Positions 6,623 through 12,789 of a stretch of DNA of 23,719 nucleotides are shown here, piece by piece. Origin of the DNA: a virus. Below the pieces are notes generated by a model that was given only the letters and a program-made list of their open reading frames with translations, was not told the origin of the DNA and did no database searches. The DNA lies in the IMG/VR virus record IMGVR_UViG_3300024348_000254, positions 1-23,719 of that record, one strand, 5' to 3'. The translations under genes and the position numbers were made by a program. The stretch's first letter is position 1. Every line of letters begins with the position of its first letter.

Positions 6623-7349
6623 GAAAGCCTTGATCGATGCTGATTCTCTAGTTTATGCTATCGGTTTTTCAAGTCAAGACATTGAAGAACCTTTAGCTAA
6701 ATGGAGACTCGATGAAGCGATCAATAATATTCTTACCGATATAGGTGCTACTGATTACGAAGGTTGGATTACTGGGAAAGGAAACTACCGTAACGACATC
6801 GCAGTCACAGCACCTTATAAAGGTCAGCGTAAAGCAGAGAAGCCTGAACACTATGATGCCTTAAGAGAACACATGCTAAAGAAATGGAAGTTCCACAAGA
6901 CAGAAGGTATTGAGGCTGACGATGCAGTAGGCATAGCTGCTTATGCTGTATCTGAAAATGAAGTTATTATGGTTCATATTGATAAAGACTTGAATCAATT
7001 CAGAGGATGGCACTATAACTATAGGAACAAAGAAACCTATCATGTTACAGAGTTCGAAGGATTGAAGAGTTTTTATACTCAGATACTAACAGGAGATCGA
7101 ATTGACAATATCATCGGTATCAAGGGAATTGGTGCAGTTAAAGCGGAAAGGATTCTTAAAGAATGCAAAGACGAAAACGAAATGTATCTTGCTGTACTCG
7201 AAGCATACAAAGGAGACTCGGAGCGAGTACTGGAAAACGGACAACTCCTGTGGCTACAAAGACAAGTAAACCAAGTTTGGCAACCTCCCCAATTGTCTAC
7301 ATCGAGTGGGTCGATGCAGTCTCAGACGGAGGATGGGAAGACGAAGTAA
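6606..7349 (+). CDS. 5'-3' exonuclease, FEN/PIN-like (T7 gp6-like)
   Basis: The 247-residue enzyme is a flap-type exonuclease expected to degrade host DNA and remove primers. Metal-binding acids are visible at D11/D13 (IDAD), E103/D105/D106 (EGIEADDA), D126/D128 (IDKD) and D164/D167 (TGDRIDN), followed by a helix-hairpin-helix GIKGIGAVKAERIL (171-184). The ATG at 6606 is chosen over a TTG two codons earlier. The gene starts inside ssb with a 17-base overlap. The conserved body ends around LLWLQRQVNQVWQPP, and a further 18 or so residues run through the overlap with the next gene. Confidence 0.93.
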   Translation: MTTSSKKALIDADSLVYAIGFSSQDIEEPLAKWRLDEAINNILTDIGATDYEGWITGKGNYRNDIAVTAPYKGQRKAEKPEHYDALREHMLKKWKFHKTEGIEADDAVGIAAYAVSENEVIMVHIDKDLNQFRGWHYNYRNKETYHVTEFEGLKSFYTQILTGDRIDNIIGIKGIGAVKAERILKECKDENEMYLAVLEAYKGDSERVLENGQLLWLQRQVNQVWQPPQLSTSSGSMQSQTEDGKTK

Positions 7350-7558
7350 AGGTAGATATACATCCGGTTAGAACTATAGGCTACTTAGTAGCAGAGACTA
7401 ACGATGGTATCTGTCTAGCTTCTACAGTGTCCGGTGAGATGAGTAACGCAAGGATGCATATACCAAAGTCATGGATTGTGAAACGAAAGGAAGTTAAACT
7501 TGAAACCCCAGTCAGCAAAAGCAAAAGGAAGAAACCTACAAAAGTGGGTCAGGGATAA
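7250..7558 (+). CDS. Small hypothetical phage protein nested between two nucleases
   Basis: The conserved-looking core (IVYIEWVDAV followed by GYLVAETNDGICLAST) has the beta-rich pattern of small phage proteins often found beside exonuclease genes. No ATG suits the core, so GTG at 7250 with CGGA at 7238-7241 is the best start, giving 102 residues. TTG at 7277 is an alternative. The gene overlaps the exonuclease by 100 bases (or 73) and the next nuclease by 59. The C-terminus is lysine-rich. Function is not known. Confidence 0.6.
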   Translation: MATKTSKPSLATSPIVYIEWVDAVSDGGWEDEVKVDIHPVRTIGYLVAETNDGICLASTVSGEMSNARMHIPKSWIVKRKEVKLETPVSKSKRKKPTKVGQG

Positions 7559-7832
7559 GATACTTAGTAGCTTCCCTAGCCTACAGCAGGACGATGTAAG
7601 AAGTACTAGTATGGGTGCAGGTGGTGAAGATGTACAGTTAAGTCCGGCAGCTAGAGAGTTCTTTCCTTACCAAGTGGAGTGTAAGAACCTAGCAAAGATT
7701 GCTGTATATAACTACTACGAACAAGCTAAGGAACACGGTTATCATCAACCAGTTGTGTTCATTAAGCAGAATCAAAGTAGACCACTAGCTATTATAGATG
7801 CAGAATACTTTTTTAAAATGGTGAGCAAATGA
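7500..7832 (+). CDS. PD-(D/E)XK-like nuclease, possibly resolvase-like
   Basis: The 110-residue protein has E43/D44 (GAGGEDVQLSPAAREFFPY) followed by E60-C-K62 (YQVECKN), the spacing of a PD-(D/E)XK nuclease core. The basic N-terminus (KAKGRNLQKWVRDKI) could contact DNA. Small phage proteins of this pattern may act as Holliday-junction or structure-specific endonucleases, a role filled by gp3 in T7. The start is TTG at 7500, supported by a strong AAAGGAAG ribosome site (7486-7493) 6 bases upstream. It couples to the next gene by ATGA. The nuclease fold is inferred from motifs and the precise substrate is unknown. Confidence 0.72.
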   Translation: MKPQSAKAKGRNLQKWVRDKILSSFPSLQQDDVRSTSMGAGGEDVQLSPAAREFFPYQVECKNLAKIAVYNYYEQAKEHGYHQPVVFIKQNQSRPLAIIDAEYFFKMVSK

Positions 7833-8083
7833 GTTGTAACAATCATAGCTATGAGTCTCAACTTTCTGAACTTGCCGATGAGTTATATGATCGTGAGTGT
7901 GAGATTGAAACTCTAGAGGTTGAAACAAGGATGATGAGAGCAAGGATGGATCGTCTGTCAGAAGAGAACACATTGCTTATCAAACAAGTTGATGCTCTCT
8001 TATTGATGGTTAAGAGTAACGATGCTGAACGACTTAAAGTAATTCAAGAAGTTTGGCAGAACACTATGGAGAAACGTGGATGA
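7829..8083 (+). CDS. Coiled-coil hypothetical protein
   Basis: The 84-residue protein is almost entirely heptad-like helix (LSELADELYDRECEIETLEV onward), predicting a dimeric coiled coil. It starts in an ATGA junction with the nuclease gene and ends in another with the next gene. Similar short coiled-coil proteins are common in phage accessory regions. No function is assigned. Confidence 0.6.
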   Translation: MSCNNHSYESQLSELADELYDRECEIETLEVETRMMRARMDRLSEENTLLIKQVDALLLMVKSNDAERLKVIQEVWQNTMEKRG

Positions 8084-8244
8084 AAGATGAATATGAATTA
8101 AACTTCAGAGACAGTGAACGTACAGTTCGACATACATTTACTGTCAATGATTCAGATCCGCATTGGGAAGTACATCGACAGTTTATTACTTTCTTAAGTG
8201 CAGTATACGGTTACGACTTACATGGAGAATACTCACAAGAATGA
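8080..8244 (+). CDS. Small hypothetical protein
   Basis: The 54-residue protein (MKDEYELNFRDSERTVRHTF...) starts at an ATG in an ATGA junction, with GGAG at 8069-8072. An earlier in-frame TTG at 8053 lacks support. The sequence suggests two beta strands and a helix (VHRQFITFLSAVYGY). It ends in an ATGA junction with the DEDD exonuclease, so it is translationally coupled on both sides. Function is unknown. Confidence 0.55.
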   Translation: MKDEYELNFRDSERTVRHTFTVNDSDPHWEVHRQFITFLSAVYGYDLHGEYSQE

Positions 8245-8975
8245 AGATACTATTACTAGATATTGAATCCAGTCCAAACGTAGCACACGTGTGGGGAATC
8301 TGGCAGCAAAACGTAGGTATCAATCAGCTGATGGAGTCTTCTTACGTACTCTGTTGGGCAGCTAAGTGGCTAGGCGAAGACGAGATTATGTTTGATTCTG
8401 TTCACGTATCTAAACCTAAAAAGATGCTGAGTAGAATTCATGACTTGATCTCTGAAGCTGATGCAGTAGTTCATTATAACGGTACTAAGTTTGATATGCC
8501 TACGTTAAACAAGGAGTTCTTATTGCAAGACATGAATCCTCCCGCTCCTTACAAGCAGATTGATTTGTTAAGGCAAGTACGTAGTCAGTTCAGATTCCCT
8601 AGTAACAAGCTAGATTATGTAGCACAACGACTAGGTTTAGGTAGCAAGACTGCTCACGAAGGGCATGAGCTATGGGTTAAATGTATGAATAAGGATAAAG
8701 ATGCTTGGTTTAGAATGGAAGAATACAATAAGCAAGACGTTATCTTGCTTGAGAAGTTATATGTTAGGTTGTTACCTTGGATTAAAAACCACCCTAATCA
8801 TAATCATCAAGCAGATGGTGCTGTGTGTCCGAGCTGTGGTGGTACTCACTTACAGAAGCGTGGTATTTCTGTTACAACTACCTCTACTTATCAGAGATAT
8901 CAATGCAGAACGTGTGGCTCATGGAGTCAGGGAACGAAGCAAACAAAATCGTCAGTAGAGGTTAAGCCCTTATGA
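8241..8975 (+). CDS. DEDD (RNase H-like) 3'-5' exonuclease with C-terminal zinc ribbon
   Basis: The 244-residue protein has a DnaQ/YprB-type exonuclease fold: D7-I-E9 (motif I), HYNGTKFD with D85 (motif II) and Y162-x3-D166 (motif III). A zinc ribbon follows with C196, C199, C222 and C225. The start at ATG 8241 sits in an ATGA junction and places motif I directly at the N-terminus; an upstream extension in frame is not plausible. The polymerase already has a proofreading domain, so this is a separate nuclease, perhaps for host DNA breakdown, recombination or RNA-DNA processing. The zinc ribbon probably binds nucleic acid. Confidence 0.87.
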   Translation: MKILLLDIESSPNVAHVWGIWQQNVGINQLMESSYVLCWAAKWLGEDEIMFDSVHVSKPKKMLSRIHDLISEADAVVHYNGTKFDMPTLNKEFLLQDMNPPAPYKQIDLLRQVRSQFRFPSNKLDYVAQRLGLGSKTAHEGHELWVKCMNKDKDAWFRMEEYNKQDVILLEKLYVRLLPWIKNHPNHNHQADGAVCPSCGGTHLQKRGISVTTTSTYQRYQCRTCGSWSQGTKQTKSSVEVKPL

Positions 8976-9328
8976 GTGGAGACCATAACATGAATCAGAT
9001 AAGAGAAGGCTATAGACACTATGATAGTCCAGTAGCTATGCCTGATCTAGGTCAACCTAAAGAGTTTACTCTTGATGAATATTTTGCCGGTTTATACAAA
9101 CTTATGGAAGATACAGGCAAATCAGTTAAAGATCAACAGGTTGCAGGTAGTCACTATCAACGTGCTATCCAACCTTGGGATATTATTTCTGAATGGGAGC
9201 TTGACTTTTGGGAAGGAAATGTGTTAAAATATCTGTTACGTTGGAAACATAAAGACGGTGTTCAGGATTTGCAGAAAGCCAAACACTATTTAGAATACTT
9301 AATTGAAAGGGAATTAAATGACGACTAA
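8972..9328 (+). CDS. DUF3310 protein (T7 gp1.7-related nucleotide metabolism candidate)
   Basis: Residues 57-111 carry the DUF3310 signature: VAGSHYQ, then IQPWDII, then LDFWEGNVLKYLLRWKHKDG and a KAKHYLEYLI helix. T7 gp1.7, a nucleotide kinase, contains this domain, so a role in nucleotide pools is plausible but not proven for this protein. The first 55 residues are variable. The 118-residue gene begins in an ATGA junction with the exonuclease; a second ATG at 8990 is a possible alternative start. It lies near the ribonucleotide reductase gene, consistent with dNTP supply. Confidence 0.85.
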   Translation: MSGDHNMNQIREGYRHYDSPVAMPDLGQPKEFTLDEYFAGLYKLMEDTGKSVKDQQVAGSHYQRAIQPWDIISEWELDFWEGNVLKYLLRWKHKDGVQDLQKAKHYLEYLIERELNDD

Positions 9329-9647
9329 GAAACAAACAGTAAACTTTAGTAAGTTCTTTCCGGAGGACAATGCATTCGTATCATTATCAGGTATGTTCAA
9401 CCCGAATGCAAAAGATATCTTTGATGAAGAGTTCGATTTAGATCTTACGATTCAATCAGCAGGTGGACGCTTTGTTAATCTGTACTCATGGCTAGACACT
9501 AACGAGTCTACATTGAAACAGATGAAAGCAATTCACGAAGCTACAGGTAAAGCAATCGAGTTCTATGAATCAGCACGACAAGCTAAGAAAGAAAAGAAAA
9601 CTAAGCCTATCAAAGTAGAACCACGAGTAACAAAGCAACGCAAGTAA
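9318..9647 (+). CDS. Hypothetical phage protein with basic tail
   Basis: The 109-residue protein has a folded-looking first 75 residues (FSKFFPEDNAFVSLSGMF...) and a strongly basic C-terminus (KKEKKTKPIKVEPRVTKQRK) that could bind nucleic acid. AAAGGGAA precedes the ATG, and the gene overlaps DUF3310 by 11 bases. No family is recognised. It is one of few genes here followed by a short gap (3 bases) rather than an overlap. Confidence 0.6.
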   Translation: MTTKKQTVNFSKFFPEDNAFVSLSGMFNPNAKDIFDEEFDLDLTIQSAGGRFVNLYSWLDTNESTLKQMKAIHEATGKAIEFYESARQAKKEKKTKPIKVEPRVTKQRK

Positions 9648-9650
9648 ACT

Positions 9651-9836
9651 ATGTATCCGTTGACGCTACAAGAACTACAAGAGAGGCTGAAACGGCTCGA
9701 TGAACTATCTCTTCTAGAGTTATTAGATATAACTTCTGAGGAGATAGTCGAGATGTTTATAGACCGTATTGAAAATAACTATGATCAACTGATGGATGAA
9801 GTTGACTATGATGGAGAAGAAGAAGACAATGAGTAG
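9651..9836 (+). CDS. Small acidic leucine-rich hypothetical protein
   Basis: The 61-residue protein (MYPLTLQELQERLKRLDELS...) has two amphipathic helices and a very acidic C-terminus (DEVDYDGEEEDNE). Proteins of similar size and pattern (Y-P-L-T-L-x-E-L then LLELL-I) recur in phages without known function. It overlaps the reductase start by 8 bases, so translation is coupled. The ribosome site is weak. Confidence 0.6.
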   Translation: MYPLTLQELQERLKRLDELSLLELLDITSEEIVEMFIDRIENNYDQLMDEVDYDGEEEDNE

Positions 9837-11736
9837 ATATGAATTAACACCTTACAATACCTTCATTGCTAAGTCACGATACTCACGTTACTTGGATGAT
9901 AAAGGTAGACGTGAACACTGGGGTGAAACAGTAGCACGTTACTTTGATTTCATGACTAAGAACTTGAAAGAGAAGAACGACTACACGTTAACACCTGAGT
10001 TACGTGCAGAGTTAGAAGATGCTGTAAAGCATTTAGATGTAGTACCAAGCATGAGAGCAGTGATGACAGCAGGTGCAGCATTAGAGCGTCAGAACGTGGC
10101 AGCATTCAATTGTTCATACCTGCCTATCGATGACCCTAAAGCATTCGATGAAGCTATGTACATCTTGTTATGTGGTACTGGTGTAGGATTCTCAGTGGAG
10201 CAACAGTATGTTAAGCAGTTACCTGAAGTACCGGATCAGTTGTACGATAGTCAGACTACTATTGTGGTGTCGGATTCTAAAGAAGGATGGGCTAAATCAC
10301 TCAGGCAGTTACTGGCTTTATTGTACTCTGGCGAAGTTCCAAAGTTTGACTTGTCGAAGGTTAGACCTGCAGGTGCACGACTTAAAACGTTTGGAGGAAG
10401 AGCTTCAGGAGCTAAGCCATTGGAGGATCTCTTCAAATTCGTTATTACTAAGTTTAAAGGTGCAGTGGGACGGAAGCTTAGTTCATTGGAGTGTCATGAC
10501 ATTCTCTGCAAAATCGGGGAAGTTGTTGTCGTGGGCGGTGTACGCAGATCAGCGATGATTTCATTGTCTGACTTATCTGATGATAAGATGGCTCATGCTA
10601 AAGCAGGTGCATGGTGGGATGGTCAAGGTCAACGTGCCTTAGCTAACAACTCAGCTACTTATTTAGAGAAGCCGGGCATCGGTCAGTTCATGCGTGAGTG
10701 GACAAGTATCTATGAATCACATTCAGGTGAGAGAGGAATTTTTAATCGTGATGCATCACAGAAACAAGCAGCAAAGAATGGCAGACGAGACGCTACTTAC
10801 GACTTTGGTACGAACCCTTGCTCTGAAATCATTCTTCGCCCTTATCAGTTCTGTAATCTATCCTCTTGCATTGTGCGTAGTACTGATACTGTGGAGTCTT
10901 TGGAACGTAAGATTAAGTTGGCTACGATTCTTGGAACTTTCCAAGCTACGTTAACTAACTTCCCTTACCTACGTAAGATTTGGCAGAAGAACACTGAAGA
11001 AGAAGCATTGTTAGGTGTATCAATGACAGGCATTCTAGACAATGCATTGTTAAATAACCCTGATGATCCTGAGTTACCTAAACGATTGGAGAGATTAAGA
11101 GATGTCGCTGTTTCTACAAATGCTGAACTCGCTAGTTTGCTTGGCATTAACGCTTCTGTTGCTGTCACTGCCGTTAAACCTGAAGGAACTGTTTCTCAGC
11201 TCTGCTCTACTGCAAGCGGTATACATCCTCAACATAGCAAGTATTATATTAGACGTGTCCGTGCTGATAACAAAGACCCGCTAACACAGTTCATGATTCA
11301 GTCAGGCTTTGTAGCTGAACCATGTGTTATGAAACCTGAGAGTACTACAGTGTTTTCATTCCCTGTGAAGGTAGCTGACGGTGCTTTGTTACGTGAAGAG
11401 TTGTCTGCTATTCAGCACTTGAAGTTATGGTTGTTGTTCCAACGTCATTACTGTGAACATAAACCTTCAGTAACTATCTCTGTTAAAGAGCATGAGTGGA
11501 TGGAAGTAGGAGCGTGGGTGTATGAACACTTTGATGAGGTAACTGGAGTATCATTCCTACCTATGGACGGTGGAACGTATCGCCAAGCACCTTATGAAGA
11601 AGTAGACGAAGAAGCTTACAACAAGTTAAAGTTACTTGTTCCTGAGTCAGTTAATTGGGATAGCTTCAAGGAGTATGACGATAACGTAGAAGGTGCTCAG
11701 ACGTTGAGCTGTACTGCCGGAGGTTGTGAGATTTAA
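9829..11736 (+). CDS. Adenosylcobalamin-dependent (class II) ribonucleotide reductase
   Basis: The 635-residue enzyme reduces ribonucleotides to deoxyribonucleotides using adenosylcobalamin, so it needs B12 but not oxygen. Compared with the monomeric Lactobacillus RTPR (739 residues), C95 (AAFNCSYLP) and C342 match the active-site redox pair. N329-P-C331-S-E333 carries the catalytic Asn, thiyl-radical Cys and Glu, with the same 11-residue step from C331 to C342. C628/C633 (CTAGGC) match the C-terminal CX4C that reloads electrons. The ATG at 9829 fits MSRYELTPYNTF; earlier in-frame ATGs overlap more of the preceding gene. It is about 100 residues shorter than RTPR. No class I or III reductase is seen nearby. 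Confidence 0.95.
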   Translation: MSRYELTPYNTFIAKSRYSRYLDDKGRREHWGETVARYFDFMTKNLKEKNDYTLTPELRAELEDAVKHLDVVPSMRAVMTAGAALERQNVAAFNCSYLPIDDPKAFDEAMYILLCGTGVGFSVEQQYVKQLPEVPDQLYDSQTTIVVSDSKEGWAKSLRQLLALLYSGEVPKFDLSKVRPAGARLKTFGGRASGAKPLEDLFKFVITKFKGAVGRKLSSLECHDILCKIGEVVVVGGVRRSAMISLSDLSDDKMAHAKAGAWWDGQGQRALANNSATYLEKPGIGQFMREWTSIYESHSGERGIFNRDASQKQAAKNGRRDATYDFGTNPCSEIILRPYQFCNLSSCIVRSTDTVESLERKIKLATILGTFQATLTNFPYLRKIWQKNTEEEALLGVSMTGILDNALLNNPDDPELPKRLERLRDVAVSTNAELASLLGINASVAVTAVKPEGTVSQLCSTASGIHPQHSKYYIRRVRADNKDPLTQFMIQSGFVAEPCVMKPESTTVFSFPVKVADGALLREELSAIQHLKLWLLFQRHYCEHKPSVTISVKEHEWMEVGAWVYEHFDEVTGVSFLPMDGGTYRQAPYEEVDEEAYNKLKLLVPESVNWDSFKEYDDNVEGAQTLSCTAGGCEI

Positions 11737-11755
11737 GTTTAAGAGGGGAAAGCGG

Positions 11756-11818
11756 ATGGTGGGTAGGTGGATTGAGACTACTTGGTCGACCACTGCAGCG
11801 AGTACCCTCACCTATTAG
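11756..11818 (+). CDS. Possible 20-codon small ORF in a structured leader
   Basis: An ATG preceded by AGGGG (AAGAGGGGAAAGCGG context) opens a 20-codon frame reading MVGRWIETTWSTTAASTLTY and ending TAG at 11816-11818, inside the AGGAGG ribosome site of the next gene. The span also contains complementary arms TAGGTG (11764-11769)/CACCTA (11809-11814) and TACT (11779-11782)/AGTA (11801-11804) around the palindrome TGGTCGACCA (11783-11792). It could be a coupling leader peptide, an RNA structure, or neither. Confidence 0.3.
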   Translation: MVGRWIETTWSTTAASTLTY

Positions 11819-11826
11819 GAGGTATA

Positions 11827-11976
11827 ATGAGTGTAGAACTAAGTGTTATCCGAGGCATTGCATTCGGTATAGAGTACTTAAACGGTGATGATATAGGAGA
11901 TGAAGACGTATCAGTCTATGTTGTAGTTGACTTAGGCTTCTTACGGTTGTTGTTTATTACGTACAAGCCTACGTAA
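11827..11976 (+). CDS. Small hypothetical protein, last gene of plus-strand arm
   Basis: The 49-residue protein (MSVELSVIRGIAFGIEYLNG...) starts at ATG 11827 after AGGAGG (11817-11822). It has hydrophobic beta-strand segments at both ends and an acidic middle (GDDIGDEDV). Short proteins beginning MSVELSVIRGIAFGIEY are seen in related phages without known function. Its 3' end overlaps the convergent minus-strand DUF5675 gene by 8 bases. A reading from a TTG at 11782 is rejected in favour of the strong ribosome site. Confidence 0.65.
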   Translation: MSVELSVIRGIAFGIEYLNGDDIGDEDVSVYVVVDLGFLRLLFITYKPT

Positions 11977-12397
11977 TTTGTAACGTGACAGGACTAGTAG
12001 AGTTGTCAATGATTGGCATCAAAGCACTCATTGCTACTTTACTAGATCCTATCCAATCTGATTTACCATCCCATGTCATCCCAACGAGTATGCATCCCTC
12101 AGTATTCTTGGAAGAGTTACCGCTGTGTATTCGTATGCCTGTAAACCCATCGACATCATTGAGTAAAGGTAGTCTAACCTTAAATCTGTTGGACAAGGTA
12201 ACAGAAACATTGTAAGTTCCTCTAGGGATTGCTGTCTCATTCTGTACTTTCCATTCCTTAACCGGCTTACCTTCTACTTGTCTTACCTTGTCTTCAAGTG
12301 TATAGCAGATAGGAGATAGTCCATACTTAGTCTCTTCGTATAACTGACCTACTGTGAATGTTTCACCTTCGTGGATACGCTTAAGTATCAGATTCAT
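11969..12397 (-). CDS. DUF5675 protein, candidate cell-wall lysis enzyme
   Basis: The 142-residue protein matches the DUF5675 pattern: CYTLEDKVR (31-39), ETAIPRGTYNV (54-64), then GIRIHSGN with H91 and TEGCILVG with C102. The His and Cys motifs recall L,D-transpeptidase-like active sites, and the gene lies directly after a holin gene, so a peptidoglycan-acting lysis role is plausible. This is inference, since the family has no firmly known activity. It has an AAGGGA ribosome site, couples to the holin gene by ATGA and is the last gene of the minus-strand arm. Confidence 0.75.
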   Translation of the reverse strand: MNLILKRIHEGETFTVGQLYEETKYGLSPICYTLEDKVRQVEGKPVKEWKVQNETAIPRGTYNVSVTLSNRFKVRLPLLNDVDGFTGIRIHSGNSSKNTEGCILVGMTWDGKSDWIGSSKVAMSALMPIIDNSTSPVTLQIT

Positions 12398-12789
12398 TTA
12401 ATCCCTTTTACTTTCTCGTAAGTACGTAAGCCACCGATACCAAGTAAGCCACCAAGTACAGTCATTAGAGTTGTCATGTCAAAAGGAATAGCTAAGGCTT
12501 GATGACCTAGAGCAACCATAATCTTATCAACGATAGGAAAGGCTACAAAGTGTAACATGAAAGATACGCTACAAGTCCATCCAATAGACGGTCTCCATCC
12601 TGATTTGAATATGTTATCTGACTTAGCTTCCTCTTCATTTACTTTAATCTGTGCTAATGCTAGTTGAAAGTCTTGGTCTTGAGCAGCTTTGATTAACTCT
12701 GCTTGTGCCTTCTCTCTAGCATCCTTGTCAGGAATTACTTTATCAAGTAACTTAGCACCAATCTCTAGGATGGATAGAACAGGTATCAT
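12394..12789 (-). CDS. Holin of the GTA-type three-TM family
   Basis: The 131-residue protein has a charged amphipathic N-terminal half (DAREKAQAELIKAAQDQDFQ), a W-R-P-S-I-G-W motif at 65-71 and membrane segments at about 70-95 and 104-123. This architecture matches the holin family described for gene-transfer-agent release. It would form inner-membrane lesions that let a lysis enzyme reach the wall. It overlaps the large virion gene upstream and the DUF5675 gene downstream, by 4 bases each. Only two clear membrane helices are visible; the N-terminal helix may be the third. Confidence 0.82.
   Translation of the reverse strand: MIPVLSILEIGAKLLDKVIPDKDAREKAQAELIKAAQDQDFQLALAQIKVNEEEAKSDNIFKSGWRPSIGWTCSVSFMLHFVAFPIVDKIMVALGHQALAIPFDMTTLMTVLGGLLGIGGLRTYEKVKGIK

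Noticed and set aside
7163-7349. Programmed -1 frameshift joining the exonuclease to the next frame
   Set aside because: The frames are suitably offset, but no X-XXY-YYZ slippery heptamer in the right frame was found in the overlap, and a GTG start with a ribosome site explains the downstream gene.
11737-11826. Cobalamin riboswitch after the B12-dependent reductase, suggested by a CCACTG string
   Set aside because: The region is only 90 bases and lacks a recognisable B12 box, and it lies downstream rather than upstream of the reductase gene. A covariance-model search would be needed to revive the idea.
11823-11828. TATAAT as a further promoter on the plus strand
   Set aside because: It overlaps the ribosome site and ATG of the gene at 11827, with no suitable -35 and no TG extension.
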